DNA of 8,500 nucleotides, taken from Actinomycetota bacterium. GTDB taxonomy: Bacteria; Actinomycetota; UBA4738; HRBIN12. Under the pieces are notes generated by a model, which searched no databases, had not been told where the DNA came from, and saw only the letters and a list, made by a program, of their open reading frames with translations. Location: assembly GCA_005883885.1 (NCBI GenBank), contig VAYF01000122.1, forward strand, positions 1 through 8,500, written 5' to 3'. The translations under genes were made by a program, and so were the position numbers. This document shows positions 1 to 5,495 of the stretch, piece by piece; the first letter of the stretch is position 1; every line of letters starts with the position of its first letter.

Positions 1-357
1 CACGACGGTCACGTAGCGGGTGGCCTGGTTGATCCGCTTGACGCCGGCCTCACCCTGGTCCTGCCACTGCTGCAGCTTGGGGATCACGACCGTGAGCAGC
101 TGCATGATGATCGAGCTCGTGATGTACGGCATGATCCCCAGCGAGAAGACCGAGAACCGGTTGAGCCCGCCGCCGGAGAAGAGGTTGATGAAGTCCAGGA
201 ACCCACCGGAGCTGGCCTGGTTCTGGAGCACGCGGGTATCGACGACCGGAACCGGGATGTGGGAGCCGAACCGGTACAGCGTGATGATGAAAAGGGTGAA
301 CAGGATCTTGTTCCGGAGGTCCGGGATCCTGAACGAGTTGAGGAACGCCTTCAGCAC
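1..357 (-). CDS. secY: Preprotein translocase subunit SecY, N-terminal part (3' end cut by window)
   Basis: SecY is the membrane channel of the SecYEG translocon, which carries unfolded or nascent proteins across or into the cytoplasmic membrane. The first 119 residues are visible. They contain a short cytoplasmic start (VLKAFLNSFRIPDLRNKI), a first membrane segment at about residues 18-36, the glycine-rich plug region (GGFLDFINLFSGGG, about 51-64), and a second membrane segment at about 68-93 (FSLGIMPYITSSIIMQLL). The stretch QQWQDQGEAGVKRINQATRY that follows is typical of the first cytosolic loop. The GTG start at 357 is well determined: the frame is open back to the in-frame TGA of rplO, and no other start codon lies between. 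No convincing Shine-Dalgarno sequence precedes it, unlike the ribosomal genes here. Its place after rplO is canonical. The remaining eight or so membrane segments lie beyond the window. Confidence 0.97.
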   Translation of the reverse strand, partial: MLKAFLNSFRIPDLRNKILFTLFIITLYRFGSHIPVPVVDTRVLQNQASSGGFLDFINLFSGGGLNRFSVFSLGIMPYITSSIIMQLLTVVIPKLQQWQDQGEAGVKRINQATRYVTVV

Positions 358-390
358 GGCGGGATAAGGGTACCCCGGATCACCCGGACG
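358..390 (-). other. rplO-secY intergenic spacer without a clear ribosome binding site
   Basis: These 33 bases separate the rplO TGA from the secY GTG and are the longest gap in the window. No GGAGG-like sequence lies 5-10 bases before the GTG; the nearest G-run (GGGG) is about 15 bases away. The transcript here contains CGGGG followed, after a few bases, by UCCCG, which could pair into a short weak hairpin, and the palindrome GGGTACCC. No U-tract follows, so it is not a terminator. A role in lowering SecY output relative to ribosomal proteins is inference. Confidence 0.5.
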
Positions 391-828
391 TCATCCACCG
401 AGCGTCTCGATCCGACCGCCGGCCGCCTCGATCTTCGCCTTCGCCGCAGCGGAGAACGCGTGCGCCTTCACGGTGAGCGGCTTGTCGATCTGTCCCCTGC
501 CGAGCACCTTGACCGGGCGCCCCTTGTGCGCGAGCCCGTGCGCGTACAGGGCTTCGGGCGTCACGTCCCCGTCGAAGTAGGTGGCGAGCACCTCGATGTT
601 GACGGGCGTGTACTCCTTCCGATTGGGGTTGGAGAACCCTTTCAGCTTCGGGACGCGCCGCTGATACGGTATCTGGCCGCCCTCGAAGTAGGTCGGGACG
701 GTCTTCCGCGCCCCCGTCCCCTTCGTCCCGCGCCCCGCCGTCTTGCCACGAGCCCCTGCCCGGCCGCGACCCACCCGGGTGCGGTCGGTCGATGCGCCCT
801 CTGCAGGGCGGAGATGATGCAGCTTCAT
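391..828 (-). CDS. rplO: 50S ribosomal protein L15 (uL15)
   Basis: L15 is a late-assembling 23S rRNA-binding protein of the large subunit. The 145-residue product has the usual length. Its N-terminal half is the family's Gly/Arg/Lys-rich extended arm (RGRAGARGKTAGRGTKGTGAR, split over about residues 20-41), followed by FEGGQIPYQRRVPKLKGF (about 48-65), the most diagnostic block. The globular C-terminal domain includes VLGRGQIDKPLTVKAHAFS. The ATG at 828 overlaps the rpmD stop as ATGA. A purine-rich GGGAGGGAG run lies just upstream, so the start is well supported. It ends in TGA 33 bases before secY, the longest non-coding gap in the window. Confidence 0.98.
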   Translation of the reverse strand: MKLHHLRPAEGASTDRTRVGRGRAGARGKTAGRGTKGTGARKTVPTYFEGGQIPYQRRVPKLKGFSNPNRKEYTPVNIEVLATYFDGDVTPEALYAHGLAHKGRPVKVLGRGQIDKPLTVKAHAFSAAAKAKIEAAGGRIETLGG

Positions 829-1046
829 CCTTCTCCCTCCCTGTTCGAGCGGGGCTTCGCGCCACCGCTCAGCTCTTCGACGGTGACGAGATGCCGAACC
901 TTGGCGATCATGCCGCGGATGTCCGGCCGGTCTTCCTTGATCACGCTGTCGTGCATGTGTCGGAGACCCAGCCTGCGGACCGTGTCCTTCTGGTCCTCCG
1001 GCCGGCCGATGACGCTGCGGACCTGCGTGACCTTGACCTGACTCAT
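825..1046 (-). CDS. rpmD: 50S ribosomal protein L30 (uL30)
   Basis: L30 is a small large-subunit protein that binds 23S rRNA. The 73-residue product shows the family pattern: an initial strand (KVTQVRSVIG), then the helix with DTVRRLGLRHMHDSV, then the conserved block RGMIAKVRHLVTVEEL at about residues 44-59. The usual family length is about 60 residues. The last 13 or so residues here (SGGAKPRSNREGEG) form a polar, probably disordered tail, and its codons also contain the Shine-Dalgarno run for rplO. The ATG at 1046 forms an ATGA overlap with the rpsE stop, with GGAGG six bases upstream. The presence of rpmD between rpsE and rplO is the normal spc arrangement. Confidence 0.97.
   Translation of the reverse strand: MSQVKVTQVRSVIGRPEDQKDTVRRLGLRHMHDSVIKEDRPDIRGMIAKVRHLVTVEELSGGAKPRSNREGEG
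833..841 (-). promoter_or_regulatory. Shine-Dalgarno sequence of rplO
   Basis: GGGAGGGAG lies a few bases before the rplO ATG, in the codons of the polar L30 tail. It supports the start at 828 at the ATGA junction. Confidence 0.83.
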
Positions 1047-1663
1047 CGCGTGCCTCCGGGCGATGGATCGGTGACGCCGTACTGCTCCTGCAGGGCCGCC
1101 GCGCGTGCCGCGCTGGTCCGCTCCTCCGCGGCCGCGATGGCATCCACCATGGGCTTGGGAGCGACCTGGTGGACCTCGCGGCCGCGGCTGCGGGCGACCT
1201 CATCGGGCTTGCGCAGCCCCTGGAGGCCGGCGACCGCCGCCTTGAGGATGTTGATCTGGTTGGACGAGCCGAGCGACTTGGACAGGATGTCCTTGATCCC
1301 CGCGCATTCGACCAGCGCCCGGACCGGGCCACCCGCGATCACGCCGGTCCCTGGGGCCGCCGGCTTCAGCAGGACGACCCCGGCCCCTGCCTCCCCGACG
1401 ATCTCGTGCGGGATCGTGGTGCCCATCATCGGCACCTCGAACATCTTGCGGCGGGCCTCCTCGACCCCCTTGGCGATCGCGGAAGGCACTTCCTTCGCTT
1501 TGCCGTAGCCGACGCCGACGCGACCTGCACCATCGCCCACGACGACGAGCGCCGCGAAGGAGAACCGCCGGCCACCGCGGACGACCTTCGCCACCCGGTT
1601 GATCGAGATGACCCGCTCCTCGTAGGGGCTCTTGTCTTCGTTCCTGGCGTCGTAGCGTCGCAT
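1043..1663 (-). CDS. rpsE: 30S ribosomal protein S5 (uS5)
   Basis: S5 is a small-subunit protein near the mRNA entry site. It contributes to decoding fidelity and to the mRNA helicase activity of the ribosome. The 206-residue protein has the N-terminal double-stranded-RNA-binding-like domain (about residues 13-78), with INRVAKVVRGGRRFSFAALV and GVGYGKAKEVPSAI. The C-terminal domain follows, with GTGVIAGGPVRALVECAGI and SLGSSNQINILKA. The loop RVAKVVRGGR corresponds to the region where spectinomycin resistance changes are known in other bacteria; it looks ordinary here. E. coli S5 has 167 residues, and the extra length is mostly a C-terminal Ala-rich tail after about residue 165. The ATG at 1663 overlaps the rplR stop by one base (TGATG) and has GGGAGGTC ten bases upstream. 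Confidence 0.98.
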   Translation of the reverse strand: MRRYDARNEDKSPYEERVISINRVAKVVRGGRRFSFAALVVVGDGAGRVGVGYGKAKEVPSAIAKGVEEARRKMFEVPMMGTTIPHEIVGEAGAGVVLLKPAAPGTGVIAGGPVRALVECAGIKDILSKSLGSSNQINILKAAVAGLQGLRKPDEVARSRGREVHQVAPKPMVDAIAAAEERTSAARAAALQEQYGVTDPSPGGTR

Positions 1664-2010
1664 CAGATCTGCAGACCTCCCTCACGCGCACCCTCGGCGA
1701 CGGCCGCGACGCGCCCGTGATACAGACGCCCACCACGGTCGAACACCGCGGATGCGATGCCGGCTTCCTTGGCGCGGCCCGCGATCAGCTCGCCGACCGC
1801 CTTCGCGCGCACGGTCGGTGACGCGCCCTTGACCTCCGCGTCCGACGCGGCGACGAGGGTCGCGGCCTGAGCGTCGTCGATCAGCTGCGCGTAGATATGG
1901 CGGTTCGAGCGGTACACCGCCAGACGCGGGCGCGAAGCGCTGCCCGCGATCGCTTTGCGAACGCGCGCGTGGCGCCGCAGACGTGCCGTCCGTTTGGTCT
2001 TCGCGTCCAT
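1663..2010 (-). CDS. rplR: 50S ribosomal protein L18 (uL18)
   Basis: L18 binds 5S rRNA and, with L5, anchors the central protuberance of the large subunit. The 115-residue product has the family length. It has a basic N-terminal arm (KTKRTARLRRHARVRK), the strand block RPRLAVYRSNRHIYAQLIDD at about residues 27-46, and the closing block FDRGGRLYHGRVAAVAEGAR at about 89-108, which is nearly invariant in bacterial L18. The ATG at 2010 shares one base with the rplF stop (TGATG). It has a strong Shine-Dalgarno run, GGGAGGTG, seven bases upstream. It sits between rplF and rpsE as in the standard spc operon. Confidence 0.98.
   Translation of the reverse strand: MDAKTKRTARLRRHARVRKAIAGSASRPRLAVYRSNRHIYAQLIDDAQAATLVAASDAEVKGASPTVRAKAVGELIAGRAKEAGIASAVFDRGGRLYHGRVAAVAEGAREGGLQI
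1674..1681 (-). promoter_or_regulatory. Shine-Dalgarno sequence of rpsE
   Basis: GGGAGGTC lies ten bases before the rpsE ATG, within the Arg-Glu-Gly-Gly codons at the end of rplR. It supports the start at 1663. Confidence 0.85.
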
Positions 2011-2561
2011 CAGGCGGCACCTCCCTTCGCGGCCTTGCCGGCCTTCTTGCGCACGTACTCGTTCTCGTACCGGATGCCCTTGCCCTTGTACGGCTCGGGC
2101 TTGCGGATCTTCCGGATGTTGGCGGCCGTCTCGCCGACCTGGGCCTTGTCGTTGCCACGGACAACGATCTGGGTCGAGGTTGGCACTTCGAACTCGATCC
2201 CCGCGGGTTGCGGCACGAGCACGGGGTGGGAGTAGCCGACCTGAACCTCCAGATCCTTCCCCTTCAACGCGGCCCGGTAGCCGACCCCGACGATCGCGAG
2301 CCGCTTCTCGAACCCTTCGGTCACGCCTACCACCATGTTGGCGAGCAGCGATCGGGTGAGGCCGTGGAGGCCACGGTTGAACCCCTCGTCGTCGGGCCGT
2401 TCCACGCGGGCCGTGCCGTCCTCCACGACGATCCGCATGTTGGCGTGCATGACCTGCGTCAGGGACCCGCGCGGCCCGTTCACCGTCACGACGTTGCCCT
2501 GGCCGACCGTGACCTCGACGCCGCCCGGCAGCTCGATGGGTTGTTTCCCGATCCTGCTCAT
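2010..2561 (-). CDS. rplF: 50S ribosomal protein L6 (uL6)
   Basis: L6 sits near the sarcin-ricin loop and the base of the L7/L12 stalk, in the region that contacts translation factors. The 183-residue product has the duplicated L6 fold. The first repeat begins with MSRIGKQPIELPGGV. The second includes VGVGYRAALKGKDLEVQVGYSHPV at about 96-119 (quoted across a split) and the diagnostic EPYKGKGIRYENEYV near residue 160. The frame stays open upstream as far as 2633. The ATG at 2561 is chosen because MSRIGKQPI is the universal L6 N-terminus and a GAGGAA run lies about a dozen bases before it. It starts 22 bases after rpsH and overlaps rplR by one base. A short Lys/Ala-rich tail ends the protein. 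Confidence 0.98.
   Translation of the reverse strand: MSRIGKQPIELPGGVEVTVGQGNVVTVNGPRGSLTQVMHANMRIVVEDGTARVERPDDEGFNRGLHGLTRSLLANMVVGVTEGFEKRLAIVGVGYRAALKGKDLEVQVGYSHPVLVPQPAGIEFEVPTSTQIVVRGNDKAQVGETAANIRKIRKPEPYKGKGIRYENEYVRKKAGKAAKGGAA
2018..2025 (-). promoter_or_regulatory. Shine-Dalgarno sequence of rplR
   Basis: GGGAGGTG lies seven bases before the rplR ATG, within the Lys-Gly-Gly tail codons of rplF. It supports initiation at the TGATG junction. Confidence 0.87.
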
Positions 2562-2583
2562 CGTCTCGCTCGTTCCTCGTCCG

Positions 2584-3036
2584 TCACCACACGTACGCCA
2601 AGACTTCGCCGCCGATGCCGTTACGGGCCGCATCCCGGTCCGTCATCACGCCATGGGACGTGCTGACGATCGCGATCCCCAGACCACCCATCACCCGTGG
2701 CAGGTCACCGCGTCCGCGGTAGATCCGCCGGCCGGGTTTCGACACGCGCCGGAGGCCCGTGATGGTCCGCTGCTTGCGTGGCCCGTACTTGAGGCGGATC
2801 CGGAAGAGCTGATGGACACCCTCGCCCTCGCGCTCGTATCCCGCGATGAAGCCTTCGTGCGCGAGGATGTCGAGCACGGCCTTCGAGAGCTTCGACGTGG
2901 GGGCAAGGAGCTCGTCCTTGTACGCCGTGTTGGCGTTTCGGATCCTCGTCAAGAGATCGGCGACGGGGTCCGAGACGTTCGACGAGAACTTCGTCTTCTT
3001 CGGCGTGCTGGCCGGGGTCGTCGTGGTCGTCACCAT
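2584..3036 (-). CDS. rpsH: 30S ribosomal protein S8 (uS8) with Thr-rich N-terminal extension
   Basis: S8 is a primary 16S rRNA-binding protein that organises the central domain. In E. coli it also represses the spc operon by binding its mRNA. The conserved body begins near residue 21 (SDPVADLLTRIRNAN) and ends with the signature STSHGVMTDRDAARNGIGGE and LAYVW. The family usually has about 130 residues; this one has 150. The surplus is an N-terminal stretch rich in Thr and Lys (MVTTTTTPASTPKKTKF). No ATG, GTG or TTG closer to the conserved body was found, so the extension appears real. A GTG at codon 2 is the only alternative. The ATG at 3036 lies inside the last codons of rpsN, a seven-base overlap, with GGGGGTGA about ten bases upstream. 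Confidence 0.97.
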   Translation of the reverse strand: MVTTTTTPASTPKKTKFSSNVSDPVADLLTRIRNANTAYKDELLAPTSKLSKAVLDILAHEGFIAGYEREGEGVHQLFRIRLKYGPRKQRTITGLRRVSKPGRRIYRGRGDLPRVMGGLGIAIVSTSHGVMTDRDAARNGIGGEVLAYVW

Positions 3037-3215
3037 GAGGCCTTGGTCACCCCCGGAAGCTCACCAAGGTGTGCCAGCTCGCGGAAGCAGATCCGGCACA
3101 GGAGGTACCGCTTGTAGACCGCCCGAGCCCGGCCGCATCGCTCGCAGCGCGTGTACGCGCGCACCCGGAACTTCGGCTGCTTCCGTTGCTTGTTGATCAG
3201 CGCCTTCTTCGCCAT
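3030..3215 (-). CDS. rpsN: 30S ribosomal protein S14 type Z, zinc-binding (uS14)
   Basis: S14 is a small-subunit head protein required for late 30S assembly. The 61-residue product is the short, zinc-containing form. Cysteines in CERCGR (about residues 24-27) and CRIC (about 40-43) make the CxxC...CxxC zinc ribbon. The C-terminus RELAHLGELPGVTKASW is the family signature. The longer zinc-free form (about 100 residues) is absent from this window. The ATG at 3215 follows a GGAGAAGG run and lies 23 bases after the rplE stop. Many actinobacteria carry a second, zinc-free copy elsewhere for zinc starvation, which cannot be judged here. Confidence 0.98.
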   Translation of the reverse strand: MAKKALINKQRKQPKFRVRAYTRCERCGRARAVYKRYLLCRICFRELAHLGELPGVTKASW

Positions 3216-3238
3216 CCGTCTCTACCTTCTCCGCTTCC

Positions 3239-3817
3239 TCAGCTCACACGTTCTGCAGGTTCACCGGCGAACGGGAATCCGAACGCCGCGAGCAGCGCTC
3301 GCCCCTCACCGTCGGTCCGCGCGGTGGTCACGATGGTGATGTCCATCCCGCGGACCTTCAACACCTTGTCGTAGTCGACCTCAGGGAAGATCAACTGCTC
3401 CGTAACCCCGAACGTGTAGTTCCCGTGACCATCGAACGAGCCCGGGTCGAGCCCGCGGAAGTCGCGGATCCTCGGCAGCGCGAGCGACACCATCCGGTCG
3501 AGGAACTCCCACATCCGGTCGCCGCGGAGGGTCGCCTTCGCGCCGATCGACATCCCCTCTCGAAGCTTGAACCCAGCGATCGACTTGCGGGCCTTCGTGA
3601 CCACGGGCTTCTGGCCCGTGATGGTGGTCAGATCCTCGAGGGCGGCATCCAGCATACGGCCGTCCTTGATGGCGTCACCAACACCCATGTTGACCACGAT
3701 CTTCTCCAGTCGCGGCACCTGCATGAGGTTGGTGAAGCCGAGCTCCTCCTTGAGGGCCGGCGCGAGCTCATCGCGGTAGCGGGCCTTGAACCGTGGAACG
3801 TACGTCGACTCAGCCAT
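3239..3817 (-). CDS. rplE: 50S ribosomal protein L5 (uL5)
   Basis: L5 binds 5S rRNA and sits in the central protuberance, contacting the P-site tRNA and the 30S head (bridge B1b). The 192-residue product contains VPRLEKIVVNMGVGDA (about 34-49), TGQKPVVTKARKSIAGFKLR (about 68-87), LPRIRDFRGL, and GNYTFGVTEQLIFPEVDYDK near 133-152, all diagnostic of L5. It is slightly longer than the usual 179-187 residues at both ends. The frame extends upstream to 3865, but the ATG at 3817 (MAESTYVPRFKARY) fits the family and has GGAG seven bases before it. This start lies eight bases inside the end of rplX. Confidence 0.98.
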   Translation of the reverse strand: MAESTYVPRFKARYRDELAPALKEELGFTNLMQVPRLEKIVVNMGVGDAIKDGRMLDAALEDLTTITGQKPVVTKARKSIAGFKLREGMSIGAKATLRGDRMWEFLDRMVSLALPRIRDFRGLDPGSFDGHGNYTFGVTEQLIFPEVDYDKVLKVRGMDITIVTTARTDGEGRALLAAFGFPFAGEPAERVS

Positions 3818-4157
3818 CGGGGAGCTCCGAATCACACTTCCGGCACACGCGGACCTTGAGCCCATCCGCGTTGAGGCGGTGACCGACGCGGGTGGGCTCG
3901 TGACAGCTCGGGCAGACGAGCTGGACGTTCGAGATATCTACAGACATCTCAACGTCGATGATGCCGCCCTGCTGGAGCTGCTGGCCGGTCCGGGTGCGCT
4001 GCGCGCCGGTGCGGGAGTGTTTCTTCGCGAGGGCCACGCCGTCGACCATCACCCGACCCTCCAGGGGGAAGACCCGGACCACGCGACCTTCCTTCCCGCG
4101 ATCCTTGCCCGAGATCACGCGAACGTTGTCGTCCTTCTTGATGTCGACACCCGGCAT
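3810..4157 (-). CDS. rplX: 50S ribosomal protein L24 (uL24) with zinc-ribbon cysteines
   Basis: L24 is one of the earliest proteins to bind 23S rRNA and acts as an assembly initiator; it lies near the tunnel exit. The 115-residue product has the N-terminal KOW motif (VRVISGKDRGKEGRVVRVFP, about residues 12-31) and then GVALAKKHSR and QQGGIIDVE. The C-terminal third is SNVQLVCPSCHEPTRVG plus VRVCRKCDSELPDG. Cys 82, 85, 105 and 108 form two CxxC pairs, expected to bind zinc as in other L24 proteins of this kind; E. coli L24 lacks such pairs. The ATG at 4157 is set by a near-perfect GGAGGTG eight bases upstream and lies two bases after the rplN stop. The 3' end overlaps rplE by eight bases. Confidence 0.98.
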   Translation of the reverse strand: MPGVDIKKDDNVRVISGKDRGKEGRVVRVFPLEGRVMVDGVALAKKHSRTGAQRTRTGQQLQQGGIIDVEMSVDISNVQLVCPSCHEPTRVGHRLNADGLKVRVCRKCDSELPDG

Positions 4158-4159
4158 GG

Positions 4160-4531
4160 TTACAGCACCTCCGGAGCGAGAGAGATGATCTTCATGAACC
4201 GCTTCTCGCGAAGCTCGCGGGCGACCGGCCCGAAGATGCGCGTGCCGCGCGGGTTCTTCGCGTCGGTCGTCAGGATCACGACCGCGTTGTCGTCGAAACG
4301 GATGTAGGAGCCGTCCGGGCGCCGACGTTCCTTCGCGGTGCGGACCACGACAGCCTTCACGACCTCGCCCTTCTTCACCGCGCCGTTCGGCAGGGCGTCC
4401 TTGACCGTCCCGACGATCACGTCGCCCACTCCGGCGTACCGACGCGCGGAGCCGCCCAACACCCGGATGCACAGGACCTCTTTCGCACCCGTGTTGTCGG
4501 CGACCTTGCAGCGCGTCTCCTGCTGGATCAC
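4160..4531 (-). CDS. rplN: 50S ribosomal protein L14 (uL14)
   Basis: L14 lies at the subunit interface and forms intersubunit bridges with 16S rRNA; the RsfS silencing factor binds it in other bacteria. The 123-residue product matches the family length. It has the signature QQETRCKVADNTGAKEVLCI at the N-terminus, then GDVIVGTVKDALPNGAVKKG, then YIRFDDNAVVIL (about 77-88) and GTRIFGPVARELR (about 98-110). The start is GTG at 4531, chosen because the family begins at the Ile-Gln-Gln it encodes next. The rpsQ stop lies only two bases upstream and a GAGGG run about ten bases upstream. It is the only gene in the window ending in TAA. Confidence 0.97.
   Translation of the reverse strand: MIQQETRCKVADNTGAKEVLCIRVLGGSARRYAGVGDVIVGTVKDALPNGAVKKGEVVKAVVVRTAKERRRPDGSYIRFDDNAVVILTTDAKNPRGTRIFGPVARELREKRFMKIISLAPEVL
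4166..4172 (-). promoter_or_regulatory. Shine-Dalgarno sequence of rplX
   Basis: GGAGGTG, a near-perfect anti-16S match, sits eight bases before the rplX ATG inside the last codons of rplN. It fixes the rplX start at 4157. Confidence 0.88.
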
Positions 4532-4533
4532 GA

Positions 4534-4821
4534 CTATTTCGCCCTCTCGACGACCTCGACGACCCGCCACCGCTTCGTCTTGCTGACGGGACGGGTCTCG
4601 GTGATCCGGACCGTGTCGCCGACGTGCGCGTCGTTCTGCTCGTCGTGCGCGGCGAGCTTCGAAGACCGACGAACCGTCTTGCCGTACAACGGATGTCGGA
4701 CCTGTCGATCGATGCGGACGACCACGCTCTTGTCCATGCCGTCGGAGACGACAACGCCGACGCGCACCTTCCGCCTGGCACGATCGCTCGCGATGTCCTT
4801 CGTCGACGTTGGATCGTTCAT
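4534..4821 (-). CDS. rpsQ: 30S ribosomal protein S17 (uS17)
   Basis: S17 is a primary 16S rRNA-binding protein with an OB fold. The 95-residue product contains the core VRVGVVVSDGMDKSVVVRID (about 19-38), HPLYGKTVRRSSKLAAHDE (about 43-61) and GDTVRITETRPVSKTKRWRV, all family signatures. A 15-residue or so polar N-terminal extension (MNDPTSTKDIASDRA) precedes the core, so the protein is a little longer than the usual 80-87 residues. The ATG at 4821 forms an ATGA overlap with the rpmC stop and has GAGGAGGAGGG immediately upstream, so this start is well supported and coupled to L29 translation. Confidence 0.98.
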   Translation of the reverse strand: MNDPTSTKDIASDRARRKVRVGVVVSDGMDKSVVVRIDRQVRHPLYGKTVRRSSKLAAHDEQNDAHVGDTVRITETRPVSKTKRWRVVEVVERAK

Positions 4822-5078
4822 TCGCCCTCCTCCTCAGCCACATCCTTGAGGGCTTGCCCCGCCGCGATCGTGTCGAGCTCCAACTCGATCTCCCGTTCCC
4901 GGAGCACGGTCGCCAAGCGCGCGACGTCATGGCGCAGCTCTTTCAGGCGCGCCGTGTTGTCGAGCTGACCCGTCGCCAGCTGGAAACGCAGGTTGAAGAG
5001 CTCTTCCTTCGCGCTCTCGATCCGGACGTACAGCTCGTCGTCCGGGAGCTCTCGGAGCTCGACGGCCTTGCTCGGCAT
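4818..5078 (-). CDS. rpmC: 50S ribosomal protein L29 (uL29)
   Basis: L29 sits at the polypeptide tunnel exit next to L23, where signal recognition particle and trigger factor dock. The 86-residue product is all-helical in pattern. AVELRELPDDELYVRIESAK forms the first helix. The diagnostic LFNLRFQLATGQLDNTARLK lies at about residues 32-51, and a third helix ends in REREIELE. NLRFQxATGQL is wording typical of actinobacterial L29. The family usually has 65-75 residues. The extra C-terminal stretch ends in an acidic run (AEEEGE) whose codons double as the Shine-Dalgarno sequence of rpsQ. The ATG at 5078 has GGGGGAG six bases upstream and follows the rplP stop by three bases. Confidence 0.97.
   Translation of the reverse strand: MPSKAVELRELPDDELYVRIESAKEELFNLRFQLATGQLDNTARLKELRHDVARLATVLREREIELELDTIAAGQALKDVAEEEGE
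4825..4835 (-). promoter_or_regulatory. Shine-Dalgarno sequence of rpsQ embedded in the rpmC 3' end
   Basis: The run GAGGAGGAGGG lies three to four bases before the rpsQ ATG and is at the same time the codons for the acidic Glu-Glu-Glu-Gly end of L29. It supports the ATG at 4821 and indicates coupled translation. Confidence 0.85.
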
Positions 5079-5081
5079 CGG

Positions 5082-5495
5082 CTACTCCCCCACCCTCGTG
5101 ATGAACTTGGTCTTGATCGGCAACTTGTGCTGCGCCCGTAACATCGCCTCGCGGGCGAGCGGCTCGTTCACGCCCGACAGCTCGAACATGACGCGACCCG
5201 GTTTGACGACGGCGACCCAGCCCTCCGGGTTGCCCTTCCCGGAGCCCATCCGGGTCTCCGCCGGCTTCTTCGTGACCGGCTTGTCGGGGAAGATCGTGAT
5301 CCAGACCTTCCCACCACGTTTGATGTGACGGGTCATCGCCACGCGGCTCGCCTCGATCTGGCGGTTCGTGATCCATCCCGGCTCCATCGCGACGATCGCG
5401 TAGTCCCCGTACTGGATCTCGGTGTGGCCCTTGGCCTTGCCCTTCATCCGGCCCCGATGCACCTTGCGGTGCTTCACCCGCTTGGGTGCGAGCAT
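5082..5495 (-). CDS. rplP: 50S ribosomal protein L16 (uL16)
   Basis: L16 joins the large subunit late and helps shape the A site and tRNA elbow contacts. The 137-residue product has the family length. It opens with MLAPKRVKHRKVHRGRMKG, continues with YGDYAIVAMEPGWITNRQIE and RHIKRGGKVWITIFPDKPVT, and includes TKKPAETRMGSGKGNPEGWV, whose Arg in TRMG is the position hydroxylated by YcfD in E. coli. A TTG precedes the ATG in frame, but MLAPKR is the normal L16 beginning. The ATG at 5495 shares one base with the rpsC stop (TGATG) and has GTGAGG just upstream. It ends with TAG three bases before rpmC. Confidence 0.98.
   Translation of the reverse strand: MLAPKRVKHRKVHRGRMKGKAKGHTEIQYGDYAIVAMEPGWITNRQIEASRVAMTRHIKRGGKVWITIFPDKPVTKKPAETRMGSGKGNPEGWVAVVKPGRVMFELSGVNEPLAREAMLRAQHKLPIKTKFITRVGE

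Noticed and set aside
829..1332. Frame continuous with rplO extending back to 1332
   Set aside because: It overlaps rpmD and rpsE in another frame and encodes nothing recognisable; the L15 start MKLHHLRP at 828 is conserved.
3818..3865. Upstream extension of L5 to 3865
   Set aside because: It would lie inside the rplX zinc-ribbon codons, and MAESTYVPRFKARY after GGAG at 3817 fits the L5 family.
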